Assembly (NCBI RefSeq): GCF_023715105.1
Contig: NZ_JAMBNO010000027.1
Location: 1 to 41,799, forward strand
Direction: 5' to 3'
Length of the DNA: 41,799 nt
Source of the DNA: Hydrogenophaga intermedia
Lineage (GTDB): Bacteria; Pseudomonadota; Gammaproteobacteria; Burkholderiales; Burkholderiaceae_C
Both the position numbers and the translations under genes were made by a program. The notes under the pieces were generated by a model. It searched no databases. It had not been told where the DNA came from and saw nothing but the letters and a program-made list of their open reading frames with translations. Positions 32,950-41,729 of this stretch are shown here, piece after piece; position 1 is the stretch's first letter; the number at the start of each line of letters is the position of its first letter.

Positions 32950-33996
32950 TCAGAACACGTGGCGAATGCCGACCTCAAAGCCGGAGGAGTCTTGACCGCC
33001 AAGCATCCCCGCAGGCGGCGTGTACAACACCGAACTCCGGGCCGCGCCCTTGTTGTTCACGCGTCCGTAAGTGGTGTACAGCGCAGTTCGCCGAGAAACG
33101 TCGTGCACGTAGCCAACACCCAGGCGAGTGCTGTCGTCTGCGTCGGAGAAGCCAGAACCCGAGGCGCCCCCCGAGCGATCGGCGCGCGTGATACCTACCC
33201 TGATGGTGCCGGAACTCACAGGGAAAGCCGCGCCGATCGAGAGGTCGCGTGTCTTGCGTGGACTCCACTCTTTGACGTCATACAAGGTATACAGCGTGAC
33301 AAACCCGAAGTTGTAGTTGAACATGATGTTGTAGTTTATGAAATCTGGCGTACTCGCTCCGGTATCAGTCTTCCCATAAGCGACGGCGATGTCCATGTTC
33401 TGCCGTTTGTAGCCAAGCCGCCCTCCGGCGTACTGATTGCCGTCGACGCCCTCACCCGCTGAGAACTGCACATGACCGTAGACGCCACCCATGTTGGGGA
33501 TGAAGTAGCCCACAGAGTTGTCGGTGCGGAGCACTGTTGACGCCGTGCTGCCCAGATTGGATCCACCGCCGTAGCTGAAGATGCCACGAGAGCCCACACC
33601 CACGATACCGAACTCGTCATTGAATGTGTTGTAAGCGGTGGGCGTGTAGTCGCGCCCAAGCCGTATCTCGCCAAATCCCCCGATCAGACTAACCGTGGAG
33701 CGCCGTCCGAAGAATCGAGTGGCGTCAACCGTTCCGGTGTCAACATTGAGCTGGGATTCGAGGTGAAAGCCGGCCTGCAGGCCCCCGCCGAGATCTTCGA
33801 CGCCACGGAGGCCCCAGCGACTGGTTGTATTCGACCCGGAAGCCAGTTGCACCTGCGACCCAGCAGAGCCGTTCTTGACCTGTCGCACTGCAGCGTCCAC
33901 CACGCCGAATAAGGTCACGGAAGACTGGGCATGCACGGCAACGGATGTCGTGGCCAGTGTGGCCAGAGCGGCCAGGGAAAGAAGCGAGCGTCTCAT
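32950..33996 (-). CDS. General outer-membrane porin (Burkholderiales type)
   Basis: The 348-residue protein is a 16-strand trimeric porin of the Gram-negative porin family, forming diffusion channels in the outer membrane. It has a signal peptide (MRRSLLSLAALATLATTSVAVHAQ) directly followed by SSVTLFGVVDAAV, then SRWGLRGVEDLGGGLQAGFHLESQ, RRSTVSLIGGFGEIRLGRDYTP and the C-terminal GFEVGIRHVF with terminal Phe needed for outer-membrane insertion. GGAGAAAACTC precedes ATG 33996. It is divergent from the Sel1 gene with a CopR-type box between them, so a copper link is possible. Confidence 0.9.
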   Translation of the reverse strand: MRRSLLSLAALATLATTSVAVHAQSSVTLFGVVDAAVRQVKNGSAGSQVQLASGSNTTSRWGLRGVEDLGGGLQAGFHLESQLNVDTGTVDATRFFGRRSTVSLIGGFGEIRLGRDYTPTAYNTFNDEFGIVGVGSRGIFSYGGGSNLGSTASTVLRTDNSVGYFIPNMGGVYGHVQFSAGEGVDGNQYAGGRLGYKRQNMDIAVAYGKTDTGASTPDFINYNIMFNYNFGFVTLYTLYDVKEWSPRKTRDLSIGAAFPVSSGTIRVGITRADRSGGASGSGFSDADDSTRLGVGYVHDVSRRTALYTTYGRVNNKGAARSSVLYTPPAGMLGGQDSSGFEVGIRHVF

Positions 33997-34210
33997 GAGT
34001 TTTCTCCATTGTGGAAATGACATCAGCACCATGTATGGACCAAGCCCTTGCGAAAACAAGAACTCTGGGGTGCGACGATCAAGAGTAGAGAAAGTCAGTG
34101 CTGCCAGCCGTGTTGCGCATCGATGGCGAAAGATCGCTAGCACGCCTCCCGAGCAGAGCGGCGTTTTGTTGCTCAGACCGTACGCAACGGCCACGAACAT
34201 GACAAAGCCA

Positions 34211-34226
34211 TGACATACCAGTAATG
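34211..34226 (+). promoter_or_regulatory. CopR-type box before the Sel1 gene
   Basis: ATGACA-TACCA-GTAAT followed by GC matches the boxes at 32129 and 38491. Its position ending three bases before ATG 34229 makes that ATG unlikely as a start and favours ATG 34271. Confidence 0.6.
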
Positions 34227-34270
34227 CGATGGCAAGGCATCGGTCACCCCTGGCCGCCTATGCTCTACGG

Positions 34271-35812
34271 ATGCGTAGACAAGACGTGCGACTGTTGGCG
34301 TTGGCGCGCCAGGGCGATACCACTGCCCTGTGTGAAGTTGGTCGACGCTATCTGCTGGGAATGGACGGGTTTCCCCGATATATCGACCTTGGGCTTGACT
34401 ATCTGTCGCACCCGTCTTTGGCATCGTCTGTACAGGCGACGATGGTCATCGCCGATGCACTGTCGTTGGCCGAGTTGGCTCGGCGCAATCTGCTGATCGT
34501 CTTGTCGACAGCGGCCAACGCTGGCCTTGTGTCCGCGCGGCTCAAGCTGGGCATATGGCGGACCCTAACGTCGCCAGACAGCGCCGAGGCGATGTCCTTG
34601 CTTGTGGCAGCCGCGGACGCCGGCTGTGACATGGCAGCGAGTGCACTGGTAGCTGTTCGGGAATCACCGTCGAACCCAGGCATCGCGATCCTCAACGCTT
34701 TGCTGGCCTTTCCTTCGCTGGAAGTGCAGCAGGCAATCGTTCAGGCCTTGGCTACCGCGGTACGTTGTCGAGATCTGGATTTTGTGGCGCGCGTGCTGCG
34801 CCAAGCCCTGCTGCTTCGCTTCGAGTCCACTTCCGAGCTGGCAGACGGCGTCTGCGAGGCCTTGTCCATGTTGCAGCACCGGGGCCTGTCACTGATGACC
34901 TATCAGAGCCAAAGAGTCGAGGCTCTGCTGACGCTATGTGTTAACCGGGGAAACCCGGCAGCGGCCTTGTTGCTAGGACGTGCGCTGTGCGGCATCAATG
35001 CGGCATCCATTCCCTCATCCCTGTTGACGGCACGGCGTAACGTACGCCGCGGTTCGGCCCTATTGTTGCGCGCTGCGGACGCCGGGTACACCGAGGCTTG
35101 GACTTTGCTATATCGATTGCACGCCAACGGTCACGGCCCTGTGGCCAACCCGCAGATGGCAAGGTTCTTCCTGGAGAAGGCCGCCGAGGGCGGAAGCGCC
35201 AATGCTCAGCGACAACTGGGCGCATTGCTTCTGCGCTCGGCCACCTGCCTGGAAGAAGCTGAACAGGGCGTGCAATGGTTGCACACGGCCGCGAGCGTCG
35301 GCGACCCGCTCGCCCGCCAGTTGTTGTCAACCTTGTTGCTGCCCTGCGAGGGCAGTGACGACGAAGCGAACTCTGCCATAGGCGCCATCCTGGACGAAGA
35401 CGCCTGGTTAGCCTACCGGCTGCGCGTCGCCCGTGATTTTGGCCTGACCAAAGTGGAGGCAATAAACGTGGACGTGGTCGCGGGCGCGCGCGCCTGGGGA
35501 CTGGTTGTACTGACTCCGGTGCCGACCAGCAAATCGTCAATACCCAGGGTGCTACCTGGCTTGCGACCGGAGGTGCTCGAAAATCTGCGCATGGCGGTTG
35601 AGTACTTCAGGCGCAGCGGTCAAACGCCGGCCAGCAGCGACACGGGGCGCCGGCAACGCTTACAGCGGCTGCGTTTCGCCTTGGAGCGCCGAGGCATCGA
35701 TGAGTCGTTGTTCTTCGTCCAAGCCAACAGTTCGGTGCTATCGGCGCGTCGCGTCAGTTCGACCTGGGCATTCCACTCCCGTCTGAAGATCCAAGCAGCA
35801 CTGGCCGATTGA
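34271..35812 (+). CDS. Sel1-like (tetratricopeptide-type) repeat protein
   Basis: The roughly 513-residue protein is built of helical repeats of Sel1 kind; clear ones include LLRAADAGYTEAWTLLYRLHANGHGPVANPQMARFFLEKAAEGGSANAQRQLGALLL and QGVQWLHTAASVGDPLARQLLS, with earlier ones near LSTAANAGLVSARLKLG and LVAAADAGCDMAAS. Such proteins usually serve as adaptors for protein-protein contact. No signal peptide is seen. I prefer ATG 34271 to ATG 34229 because the CopR-type box runs up to the latter. Copper regulation is plausible; the partner is unknown. Confidence 0.7.
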   Translation: MRRQDVRLLALARQGDTTALCEVGRRYLLGMDGFPRYIDLGLDYLSHPSLASSVQATMVIADALSLAELARRNLLIVLSTAANAGLVSARLKLGIWRTLTSPDSAEAMSLLVAAADAGCDMAASALVAVRESPSNPGIAILNALLAFPSLEVQQAIVQALATAVRCRDLDFVARVLRQALLLRFESTSELADGVCEALSMLQHRGLSLMTYQSQRVEALLTLCVNRGNPAAALLLGRALCGINAASIPSSLLTARRNVRRGSALLLRAADAGYTEAWTLLYRLHANGHGPVANPQMARFFLEKAAEGGSANAQRQLGALLLRSATCLEEAEQGVQWLHTAASVGDPLARQLLSTLLLPCEGSDDEANSAIGAILDEDAWLAYRLRVARDFGLTKVEAINVDVVAGARAWGLVVLTPVPTSKSSIPRVLPGLRPEVLENLRMAVEYFRRSGQTPASSDTGRRQRLQRLRFALERRGIDESLFFVQANSSVLSARRVSSTWAFHSRLKIQAALAD

Positions 35813-35933
35813 GATCGGCGCAGCCAGCCTGCCCCACTCATTGCAACAGTGACCAGGTCAAACGCCACAGGTCGCCAACGACCAGGTCAGGGCGCACCAT
35901 GCAGTAAACCAATGAGCCTGTACCGCTCGGGGT

Positions 35934-36151
35934 TCACGAGGCTGACACGCTTACAGGGCCTTCAACGGGGGAAGATTCATTGGCTGAAACTCGATTTATC
36001 TCTAAGCTGATATGAACCAGTTCCTCGTGAACGCCCAGTAGTCGTTTGAAGTCAGCCGGTTCGGCATCGCTGGCCGTGACCAGCGCAACGATGCAGGCGT
36101 ACTGCCCGCGACCGACGCGCCACACATGCAGATCACTGATGACGGCTGGCG
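35934..36151 (-). pseudogene. C-terminal remnant of a DmeF-like cation diffusion facilitator
   Basis: About 70 codons remain, reading PAVISDLHVWRVGRGQYACIVALV and then LLGVHEELVHISLEIN before a short tail and stop. This is the cytoplasmic C-terminal domain of CDF efflux proteins of the DmeF/Co-Zn type (the pattern DLHVWR..G.YAC and HEELVH...EIN). All six membrane helices are missing. Its 5' end abuts a copK remnant on the opposite strand, so this marks a recombination scar. Confidence 0.72.
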
Positions 36152-36358
36152 GCGGCGCAAGCCATCCCGATTGAGGACCGCGGCCTCCTCTGCATGTTCA
36201 AGGACGGCAAGATGGCCAAGGAAGACCGGTGCGGGCGAGCCCAATACCTGCGTGGCGGCGACACCCTGCAAACCGCGGATGGCAAGCAGATCATTGCCGT
36301 CAGCAATGAAGTGGATCGCCTGGGCTACTTGCTGAACAAAGGACACAGCGAGAAATGA
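36152..36358 (+). pseudogene. copK: 5'-truncated copK remnant (copy 3)
   Basis: In the frame ending at TGA 36356-36358 I read AAQAIPIEDRGLLCMFKDGKM, then AKEDRCGRAQYLRGGDTLQT and NEVDRLGYLLNKGHSEK, clearly the mature part of CopK, closest to copy 2. There is no signal peptide and no start codon in frame with a ribosome site; upstream the sequence becomes the dmeF remnant on the other strand. It is therefore a dead copy. A conserved glycine has become Arg (EDRG) and a Cys has appeared (LLC). Confidence 0.8.
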
Positions 36359-36380
36359 TGTCTGGTCGCTGCTGATGGCG

Positions 36381-37745
36381 TTATCTGATCGAAAATTCGA
36401 GTGAGAAGGTGTTGACTCCTGCGCCAGAGCGCACCTTCACGTCTCCTTTATGCGCCCGCATGATGGCCTTGGTGATCGGAAGGCCCAATCCCACCCCGTC
36501 CTCCTCACCACGGCTCCTTCCGGGGCTCAAGCGAACAAAGCGATCAAAAAGCGCCGCCTGGGCGGCGCTGGCAATTTCATCCCCCGAGTTGGTCAGCGCA
36601 AGACGCACCAACTCGTTGCTTGCTTCGACCCTGATGCTTACCGTTGTCTTCGGGCGAGCATGCCGAACGGCGTTGGACAAGAGGTTGCTGATCGCACGGC
36701 GAATCATCAGGCGATCACCTGAAACCGCGCCTTCTCCGCTGACCTTGATGGTCAAGCCTTTCTCGCTGGCGATAGCTTCGTAGAATTCCACGACAGCACT
36801 CGATTCCGTAACGAGATCCACGTGGTCCCTGGACGGCAACGCATGCAGGTTTTCGGTCTTGGCCAGAAAGAGCATGTCAGAGATGGTGCGTGCCAGACGC
36901 TGCAACTCCTCCGACAGGGTGGCCAGGCTGTTGCGATAGTCGGCCGAGGAACGCGACTGGGCCAAAGTGACTTGGGCCGCGGTCAGGAGATTGCTCACCG
37001 GCGTTCGCATCTCGTGCGCGAGATCCGAAGAAAAGGCGCTGAGTCGGTCAAAGTCGCGCTGAAGACGATCGAGCATGTCGTTGAGCGATTGAGCGAGTTC
37101 ACGCATTTCCTTGGGGACGCTCTCCACCGGCATGCGCTCACCTAGTCGGTGTGCGCTCAGGCTCTCCGCTCTCGCCTTCATCGCGGTCAGCGGCTTGAGG
37201 CCTCCACGGCTGGCCAACCACCCCAGCAGAGTGCCGACGATCACGGAGAAAAGCACGTAACCAGCAATTTTGACTGTCAAGGCATCGAGAAAATGTCGGT
37301 GATGGCTCGTATCGATGGCGGCAATCACAGAGACCTTTTCTTTCCTTGTGTTGTTTAGATCAAGAGAGAAGTGCTGCGCATACAAGCTGCTGGACGCGTC
37401 TTGCCAAACCAGCCCTTGTGGCTTGAGCTCGAGCGCTGACAATAAGCCAACAGGGAGTTGGATGTCCCCTTGTTCGAAAATCGTTCCCGAAGCACCTGTG
37501 ACTCTGATGTACAGGCCTTGATGCCCGTGTGTGCTGATACCGAGCCGGCTGCGCAGCTCTTCTTCCGATGGACTTTCTCGGATCACATCCTCTACGAGAT
37601 GAACCTTGTCGGTCATAAGAGCCTGATCAAGTTCGACAAAGTGAGCGCTGGTCTCTCGGAACATGAGTACCGAAAATCCAGTCAGGATGAGCGCTACGAC
37701 GCCAGCGAAAAGAACCGTCAACCGGGCGGTTAGAGACATCCCCAA
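36381..37745 (-). CDS. copS: Copper sensor histidine kinase CopS/CusS
   Basis: The 454-residue membrane kinase has TM1 at about 9-29, a periplasmic sensing domain (30-156) containing STHGHQG, TM2 at 157-179, a HAMP segment, the phospho-acceptor histidine His244 in SSDLAHEMRTPVSN, and the ATPase domain with NLLSNAVRHA and GVGLGLPITKAIM. This is the layout of heavy-metal sensor kinases (CusS/CopS), which detect periplasmic copper and phosphorylate CopR. It follows copR after nine bases in the same operon. Confidence 0.92.
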   Translation of the reverse strand: MGMSLTARLTVLFAGVVALILTGFSVLMFRETSAHFVELDQALMTDKVHLVEDVIRESPSEEELRSRLGISTHGHQGLYIRVTGASGTIFEQGDIQLPVGLLSALELKPQGLVWQDASSSLYAQHFSLDLNNTRKEKVSVIAAIDTSHHRHFLDALTVKIAGYVLFSVIVGTLLGWLASRGGLKPLTAMKARAESLSAHRLGERMPVESVPKEMRELAQSLNDMLDRLQRDFDRLSAFSSDLAHEMRTPVSNLLTAAQVTLAQSRSSADYRNSLATLSEELQRLARTISDMLFLAKTENLHALPSRDHVDLVTESSAVVEFYEAIASEKGLTIKVSGEGAVSGDRLMIRRAISNLLSNAVRHARPKTTVSIRVEASNELVRLALTNSGDEIASAAQAALFDRFVRLSPGRSRGEEDGVGLGLPITKAIMRAHKGDVKVRSGAGVNTFSLEFSIR

Positions 37746-37754
37746 GCCCCTCGT

Positions 37755-38435
37755 TCACTGCTCGGGTTCGTCAAGCACGTAGCCCATGCCACGCACCGTC
37801 TGCAGCAGCTTGACATCAAAACCGTCATCGATCTTTGCTCGTAGTCTTCGAATGGCCACGTCGATCACATTGCTGTCGCTGTCAAAGTTGATGTCCCAGA
37901 CGAGAGAGGCAATCAGCGTGCGGGGCAACACTTCACCGCGGCGACGGATAAAGAGTTCAAGCAGTCCGAACTCTTTGGCGGTCAGGTCTACTCGGCGTCC
38001 CGCGCGGGTGGCCCGACGACGAACCAGATCGAGGGTAAGGTCGGCGACCTGCAGTGAGGTCGCCTCCTGAATCTGGTTGCCGCGCCGAAGGATGGTCTTG
38101 ATGCGAGCAAGCAGTTCGGAGAATGAGAAGGGCTTGACCAGGTAGTCGTCCGCGCCCAACTCCAACCCCTTGACCCGATCCTCGACGCTGTCGCGGGCGG
38201 TGAGAAAGAGCACCGGGAGCTGACGCTTCTTACGTTTGAGCGAGTTCAGCACAGACCATCCGTCTATGCCGGGCAGCATGACATCCAAGATGACAAGGTC
38301 GTACTCAACCTCGGTGGCTTCGTGCAGGCCATCGACGCCGTTGCGGGCCAGCTCAGCGTAGTAGCCCGCCTCCCGCAGCCCTTGCTTCAGGTACTCGCCC
38401 GTATGGGCTTCGTCTTCAACGATGAGGATTTTCAC
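37755..38435 (-). CDS. copR: Copper response regulator CopR/CusR (OmpR family)
   Basis: A 226-residue OmpR/PhoB-type regulator: the receiver domain starts KILIVEDE, with the phospho-acceptor Asp51 in [12 protein letters not shown], Lys in YLVKPFSF and a C-terminal winged helix ending [20 protein letters not shown]...[17 protein letters not shown] set the start at GTG 38435, which gives the standard family N-terminus (MKILIVEDE) with AAGAG about 10 bases before it; ATG 38468 would add 11 atypical residues. It is divergent from the copper oxidase operon across a box at 38491 and probably acts on three TGACA-N5-GTAAT sites in this window. Confidence 0.92.
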   Translation of the reverse strand: MKILIVEDEAHTGEYLKQGLREAGYYAELARNGVDGLHEATEVEYDLVILDVMLPGIDGWSVLNSLKRKKRQLPVLFLTARDSVEDRVKGLELGADDYLVKPFSFSELLARIKTILRRGNQIQEATSLQVADLTLDLVRRRATRAGRRVDLTAKEFGLLELFIRRRGEVLPRTLIASLVWDINFDSDSNVIDVAIRRLRAKIDDGFDVKLLQTVRGMGYVLDEPEQ

Positions 38436-38490
38436 GCAGCGGCTCTTTTCATGAGCGCAGTTTGCCACGCCATTAACGCCGGATTCCTAT

Positions 38491-38506
38491 ATGACAAATT
38501 TGTAAT
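38491..38506 (+). promoter_or_regulatory. CopR-type box between copR and the copper oxidase operon
   Basis: ATGACA-AATTT-GTAAT followed by GA lies 55 bases before the copR start and about 70 bases before the GTG of the following operon. It is the third copy of the motif and is well placed to control both directions. Confidence 0.68.
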
Positions 38507-38604
38507 GAACTGGACAGATGCCTGTGCGGGCCTGATCCGAACAATCCACCCACTGCTTAAACAAGGAGTGATAGGTGAAGAACGTTTGATGGAAAGCGCA
38601 GCGC

Positions 38605-39684
38605 ATGATTCTGCTGGCCACGATCGCTGCGACTGCAGGAACAGTGGTGTTGGCGCAGAGCGTCGGCAACGAACAGCCCTCAAATTGGCGCGAGGCCAAC
38701 GACGAAGTAGGCAAGTTCAAGCGCGGACATGCCGATATCCTGAAGTGGGAGGCTGAAAACCTCAAGCCCACCGCGAGCGACAAGACGCTGCCAGCGGGCT
38801 TTGCACTTCCCACGATGGAGAGCGCGGTTCGTGCTGCCTGGAAGCCCCACCTCGAGTTGCAACGGGTCATGTCGCGTCTCGGTCGGGAAAACGTCGATCG
38901 CGTTGCAACGGGGCAATGGATGGATGTTGAGGCACGCCACCAAAGGCGTATCGAGGGTTTGGACGAACTCTTCGAAGTTGCGGTAGATGCCCGCAAAGCC
39001 TGGCTATCCGCGGTTGCAACCAAGCAGACGTTGAGCTTGCAACAGGAATCCCTCGAAGCGGCTGAAGCTGCCACGGAATTGGGACGTCGCATGGTCAAGG
39101 TTGGCAACTGGAGTCGCTACCAACAAAGCCGGGTTGAGCTAGGGCTGTCTAGCGAGAAGCTGGCCTATCAGCAGGCCCGTGTGGCAGCAGCACAAGCCGA
39201 ACAGGCGCTGATCAAGTTGCTTCGCCTCAACGGCGTTCACCAGCGCCTGGAGCTGCCCGACTCCCTGCCCGATCTACCCAAAGAGGGGCTGCCCGGCGAT
39301 CGCCTGGCGGCCGAGCTTCAAGAAATCACCGCTCAGTTGCCCATGGTCAATCAGACCAAGACGCGCATCAACTTCGACCTGGCACGAGACGCCTATCGAG
39401 CTGCCCTCGATGTGGCCCAGAGCTATCGCAACGATGTCATGGCACAGCGAAACCTCATCGTGGATGAGAGCGTTCTTCAATACAACGGCATGCTCAAGAG
39501 CGTGTGGGAGTTGCTGACCGAGGTGCAAGGCCGCGCCCAAGCGCAGCGCGAGACCATCAGCGCCACTCGAGACTACTGGGTCGCTGAAGCGGACCTCATG
39601 TGGGTGCTTCAGGGTGGTGAGCCCCAGTCGTTCGTCACACCAGGCGCCGCCTCCGGGGCGGAAGCCAATACCGCAGGTCATTGA
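38605..39684 (+). CDS. TolC-like outer-membrane efflux family protein of the cop cluster
   Basis: A 359-residue, strongly helical protein (long heptad-like helices around ELFEVAVDARKAWLSAVATKQTLSLQQESLEAAEAATELG and later) resembling outer-membrane efflux (TolC) proteins, though it lacks the normal barrel length and is better called TolC-like. It precedes the multicopper oxidase, where CopB-like partners occur in other clusters. The start is odd. AAGGAG is positioned before GTG 38575, whose frame reads MKNV then TGA, then WKAQR joined to MILLATIAATAGTVVLAQ. Together these would give a normal signal peptide, so a nonsense mutation at codon 5 is likely. ATG 38605 keeps the hydrophobic core but not the positive start. 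Confidence 0.62.
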   Translation: MILLATIAATAGTVVLAQSVGNEQPSNWREANDEVGKFKRGHADILKWEAENLKPTASDKTLPAGFALPTMESAVRAAWKPHLELQRVMSRLGRENVDRVATGQWMDVEARHQRRIEGLDELFEVAVDARKAWLSAVATKQTLSLQQESLEAAEAATELGRRMVKVGNWSRYQQSRVELGLSSEKLAYQQARVAAAQAEQALIKLLRLNGVHQRLELPDSLPDLPKEGLPGDRLAAELQEITAQLPMVNQTKTRINFDLARDAYRAALDVAQSYRNDVMAQRNLIVDESVLQYNGMLKSVWELLTEVQGRAQAQRETISATRDYWVAEADLMWVLQGGEPQSFVTPGAASGAEANTAGH

Positions 39685-39705
39685 ACAACTCGAGCAGAAC
39701 ACAAC

Positions 39706-41085
39706 ATGAGCAATCGTCGTCAATTCTTTGCAGGCGCTGCCAGCGCTGTGGCCGGACTGGCCGTTTCACGAGTGGCCATGGCTGCACTTCCCGAGCCCGT
39801 CATTCAGAGCTCTGTCGATACCGCACCGCCGCTGGTACCGAATTCCGGGCGCCCCTACAACCCCGTCGTCACGCTCAATGGGTGGAGCCTGCCCTGGCGC
39901 ATGAACAACGGCGTCAAGGAGTTCCACCTGGTGGCTGAGCCCGTTGTGCGCGAGATGTCGCCCGGCTTCAAGGTCAACATGTGGGGCTACAACGGCCAGA
40001 GCCCGGGGCCTACGATTGAAGTGGTCGAAGGTGATCGCGTGCGTATCTTCGTCACCAATCGACTGCCGGAACACACCACCATCCACTGGCATGGTCAGCG
40101 CCTGCCCAACGGTATGGACGGCGTGGCCGGCATCAATCAACCCGCGATTCCTGCTGGAAAGACCTTCGTCTACGAGTTCGAGGCGCGCCGCCCTGGCACC
40201 TTCATGTACCACCCCCACGCCGATGAGATGGTGCAGATGGCCATGGGCATGATGGGCTTCTGGGTCACGCACCCCAAGGGCAAACACCCGCATATCAACG
40301 AGGTTGACCGAGATTTCTGCTTCCTGCTCAACGCCTTCGACGTCGAGCCGGGCAGCAAGACACCCAAGGTTGCCACCATGACCGACTTCAATATCTGGAG
40401 CTGGAACAGCCGCATCTTCCCAGGTATCGACACCCTCAATGTGCGCCTGAACGACCGCGTTCGTATCCGGGTCGGTAACCTCACGATGACCAATCACCCC
40501 ATTCATCTTCATGGTCATGAGTTTCTGGTGACCGGTACGGATGGCGGACCTACACCTCCATCCACCCGCTGGTATGAGGTAACCACCGACGTGGCCGTCG
40601 GCCAGATGCGCCAGATCGAACTGATCGCCGACGAGGAAGGTGACTGGGCCTTCCACTGCCACAAAAGCCACCACACCATGAACGCCATGGGCCACGACGT
40701 GCCCACCATGATCGGCGTGGACCATCGAGGGCTGGTGAACAAGATCCAGCGCGTTGCACCTGACTACATGGTGATGGGTGAGCGCGGCATGGCTGACATG
40801 GGCGAGATGCAGATGCCCATTCCCGATAACACGGCGCCCATGATGACTGGAACGGGCCAGTTCGGCCCGATCGAAATGGGCGGGATGTTCAGTGTCTTCA
40901 AGGTACGCAAAGACCAAAAGCCTGGCGACTACAAGGACCCCGGCCCCTACAAGCACCCGTCCGGGACAGTCGCCTACGAGTGGTCTGGAGCAGCTCCCGC
41001 GCCGTCGCGCGCATCTCAGGCAACGTCAGCCGCCCCAGCCGACGCCACTGCCGTCAAGCCCAATGGCCACAAGGGCCGTCATTGA
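39706..41085 (+). CDS. copA: Multicopper oxidase, CopA-type copper-resistance protein
   Basis: A 459-residue periplasmic oxidase that oxidises Cu(I) and may bind further copper. The N-terminus NRRQFFAGAASAVAG is a twin-arginine (Tat) signal. All copper centres are visible: HWHG at 127-130, YHPHAD at 168-173, HPIHLHGHEF at 264-273 and HCHKSHHTM at 317-325 (T1 Cys318). The later Met-rich part (MADMGEMQMPIPDNTAPMM) could bind Cu(I). It is shorter than classical plasmid CopA (~600 residues) and better viewed as a two-domain-like member. It starts 21 bases after the TolC-like gene. Control by CopR is likely. Confidence 0.9.
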   Translation: MSNRRQFFAGAASAVAGLAVSRVAMAALPEPVIQSSVDTAPPLVPNSGRPYNPVVTLNGWSLPWRMNNGVKEFHLVAEPVVREMSPGFKVNMWGYNGQSPGPTIEVVEGDRVRIFVTNRLPEHTTIHWHGQRLPNGMDGVAGINQPAIPAGKTFVYEFEARRPGTFMYHPHADEMVQMAMGMMGFWVTHPKGKHPHINEVDRDFCFLLNAFDVEPGSKTPKVATMTDFNIWSWNSRIFPGIDTLNVRLNDRVRIRVGNLTMTNHPIHLHGHEFLVTGTDGGPTPPSTRWYEVTTDVAVGQMRQIELIADEEGDWAFHCHKSHHTMNAMGHDVPTMIGVDHRGLVNKIQRVAPDYMVMGERGMADMGEMQMPIPDNTAPMMTGTGQFGPIEMGGMFSVFKVRKDQKPGDYKDPGPYKHPSGTVAYEWSGAAPAPSRASQATSAAPADATAVKPNGHKGRH

Positions 41086-41134
41086 TTTTCGTGTTCGTAC
41101 GTAAGCCTCTACCCATCCACCAAGGAGTACTCAG

Positions 41135-41626
41135 TTGAATATTCGAAACGCCATTGCAACCGGTTTGATGGTTGCTACCGCCTCCCTGGCCGCAGCGCAC
41201 GGGAATGAAGCCCATGTGAAGCCCGCTGGGCCGATCAAGCTTGAACAAAAAGCGTGGGGCATCGCGGGCGACCCCAAGAAGGTCACGCGCACCATTGAGG
41301 TCGATATGACCGATGCCATGCGCTTCACCCCGGACCGTATCGAGATCCGGCAAGGAGAGACGGTGCGCTTTGTCCACATGAACAGCGGCAAGGTCATGCA
41401 TGAGTTCGTTCTTGGCACCAAGCCCGAACTCGACGAGCACGCTGCGCTCATGAAGAAGTTCCCTGGCATGGAGCACGATGAGCCGTATATGGCACACGTC
41501 GCACCAGGCAAGCGCGGCGAGATCGTGTGGACCTTCAACAAGGTTGGTGAGTTCGATTTCGCTTGCCTTCTGCCTGGTCACTACGAAGCGGGCATGGTTG
41601 GCAAGATCAAGGTTGTCTCCAAGTGA
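41135..41626 (+). CDS. Periplasmic cupredoxin, CopI-like
   Basis: The 163-residue protein has a signal peptide (MNIRNAIATGLMVATASLAAA) then HGNEAHVK and a plastocyanin-like fold with a full type 1 copper site: His89 (MHEF), Cys144, His149 and Met154 (CLLPGHYEAGM). Such cupredoxins in copper-tolerance loci (for example CopI) buffer or shuttle copper in the periplasm. The start codon is TTG 41135, supported by AAGGAG at a spacing of seven bases. It follows the oxidase after 49 bases in the same operon. Confidence 0.88.
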   Translation: MNIRNAIATGLMVATASLAAAHGNEAHVKPAGPIKLEQKAWGIAGDPKKVTRTIEVDMTDAMRFTPDRIEIRQGETVRFVHMNSGKVMHEFVLGTKPELDEHAALMKKFPGMEHDEPYMAHVAPGKRGEIVWTFNKVGEFDFACLLPGHYEAGMVGKIKVVSK

Positions 41627-41669
41627 GCACCCGAACGACCCATTGAACACTGTCTCAAAGGAGAGCTAC

Positions 41670-41729
41670 ATGGTCGGCCCTGAAATATTCGTTTTCAGCC
41701 AGCGGTCAGTCGTGGTGCCGGCTCTCTGA
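41670..41729 (+). pseudogene. Interrupted start of another cop-operon gene
   Basis: AAAGGAGAGCTAC precedes an ATG that opens a frame of only 19 codons (MVGPEIFVFSQ...). The excellent ribosome binding site and operon position suggest the start of a further gene that has been cut off. Nothing in the remaining bases identifies it. Confidence 0.3.
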
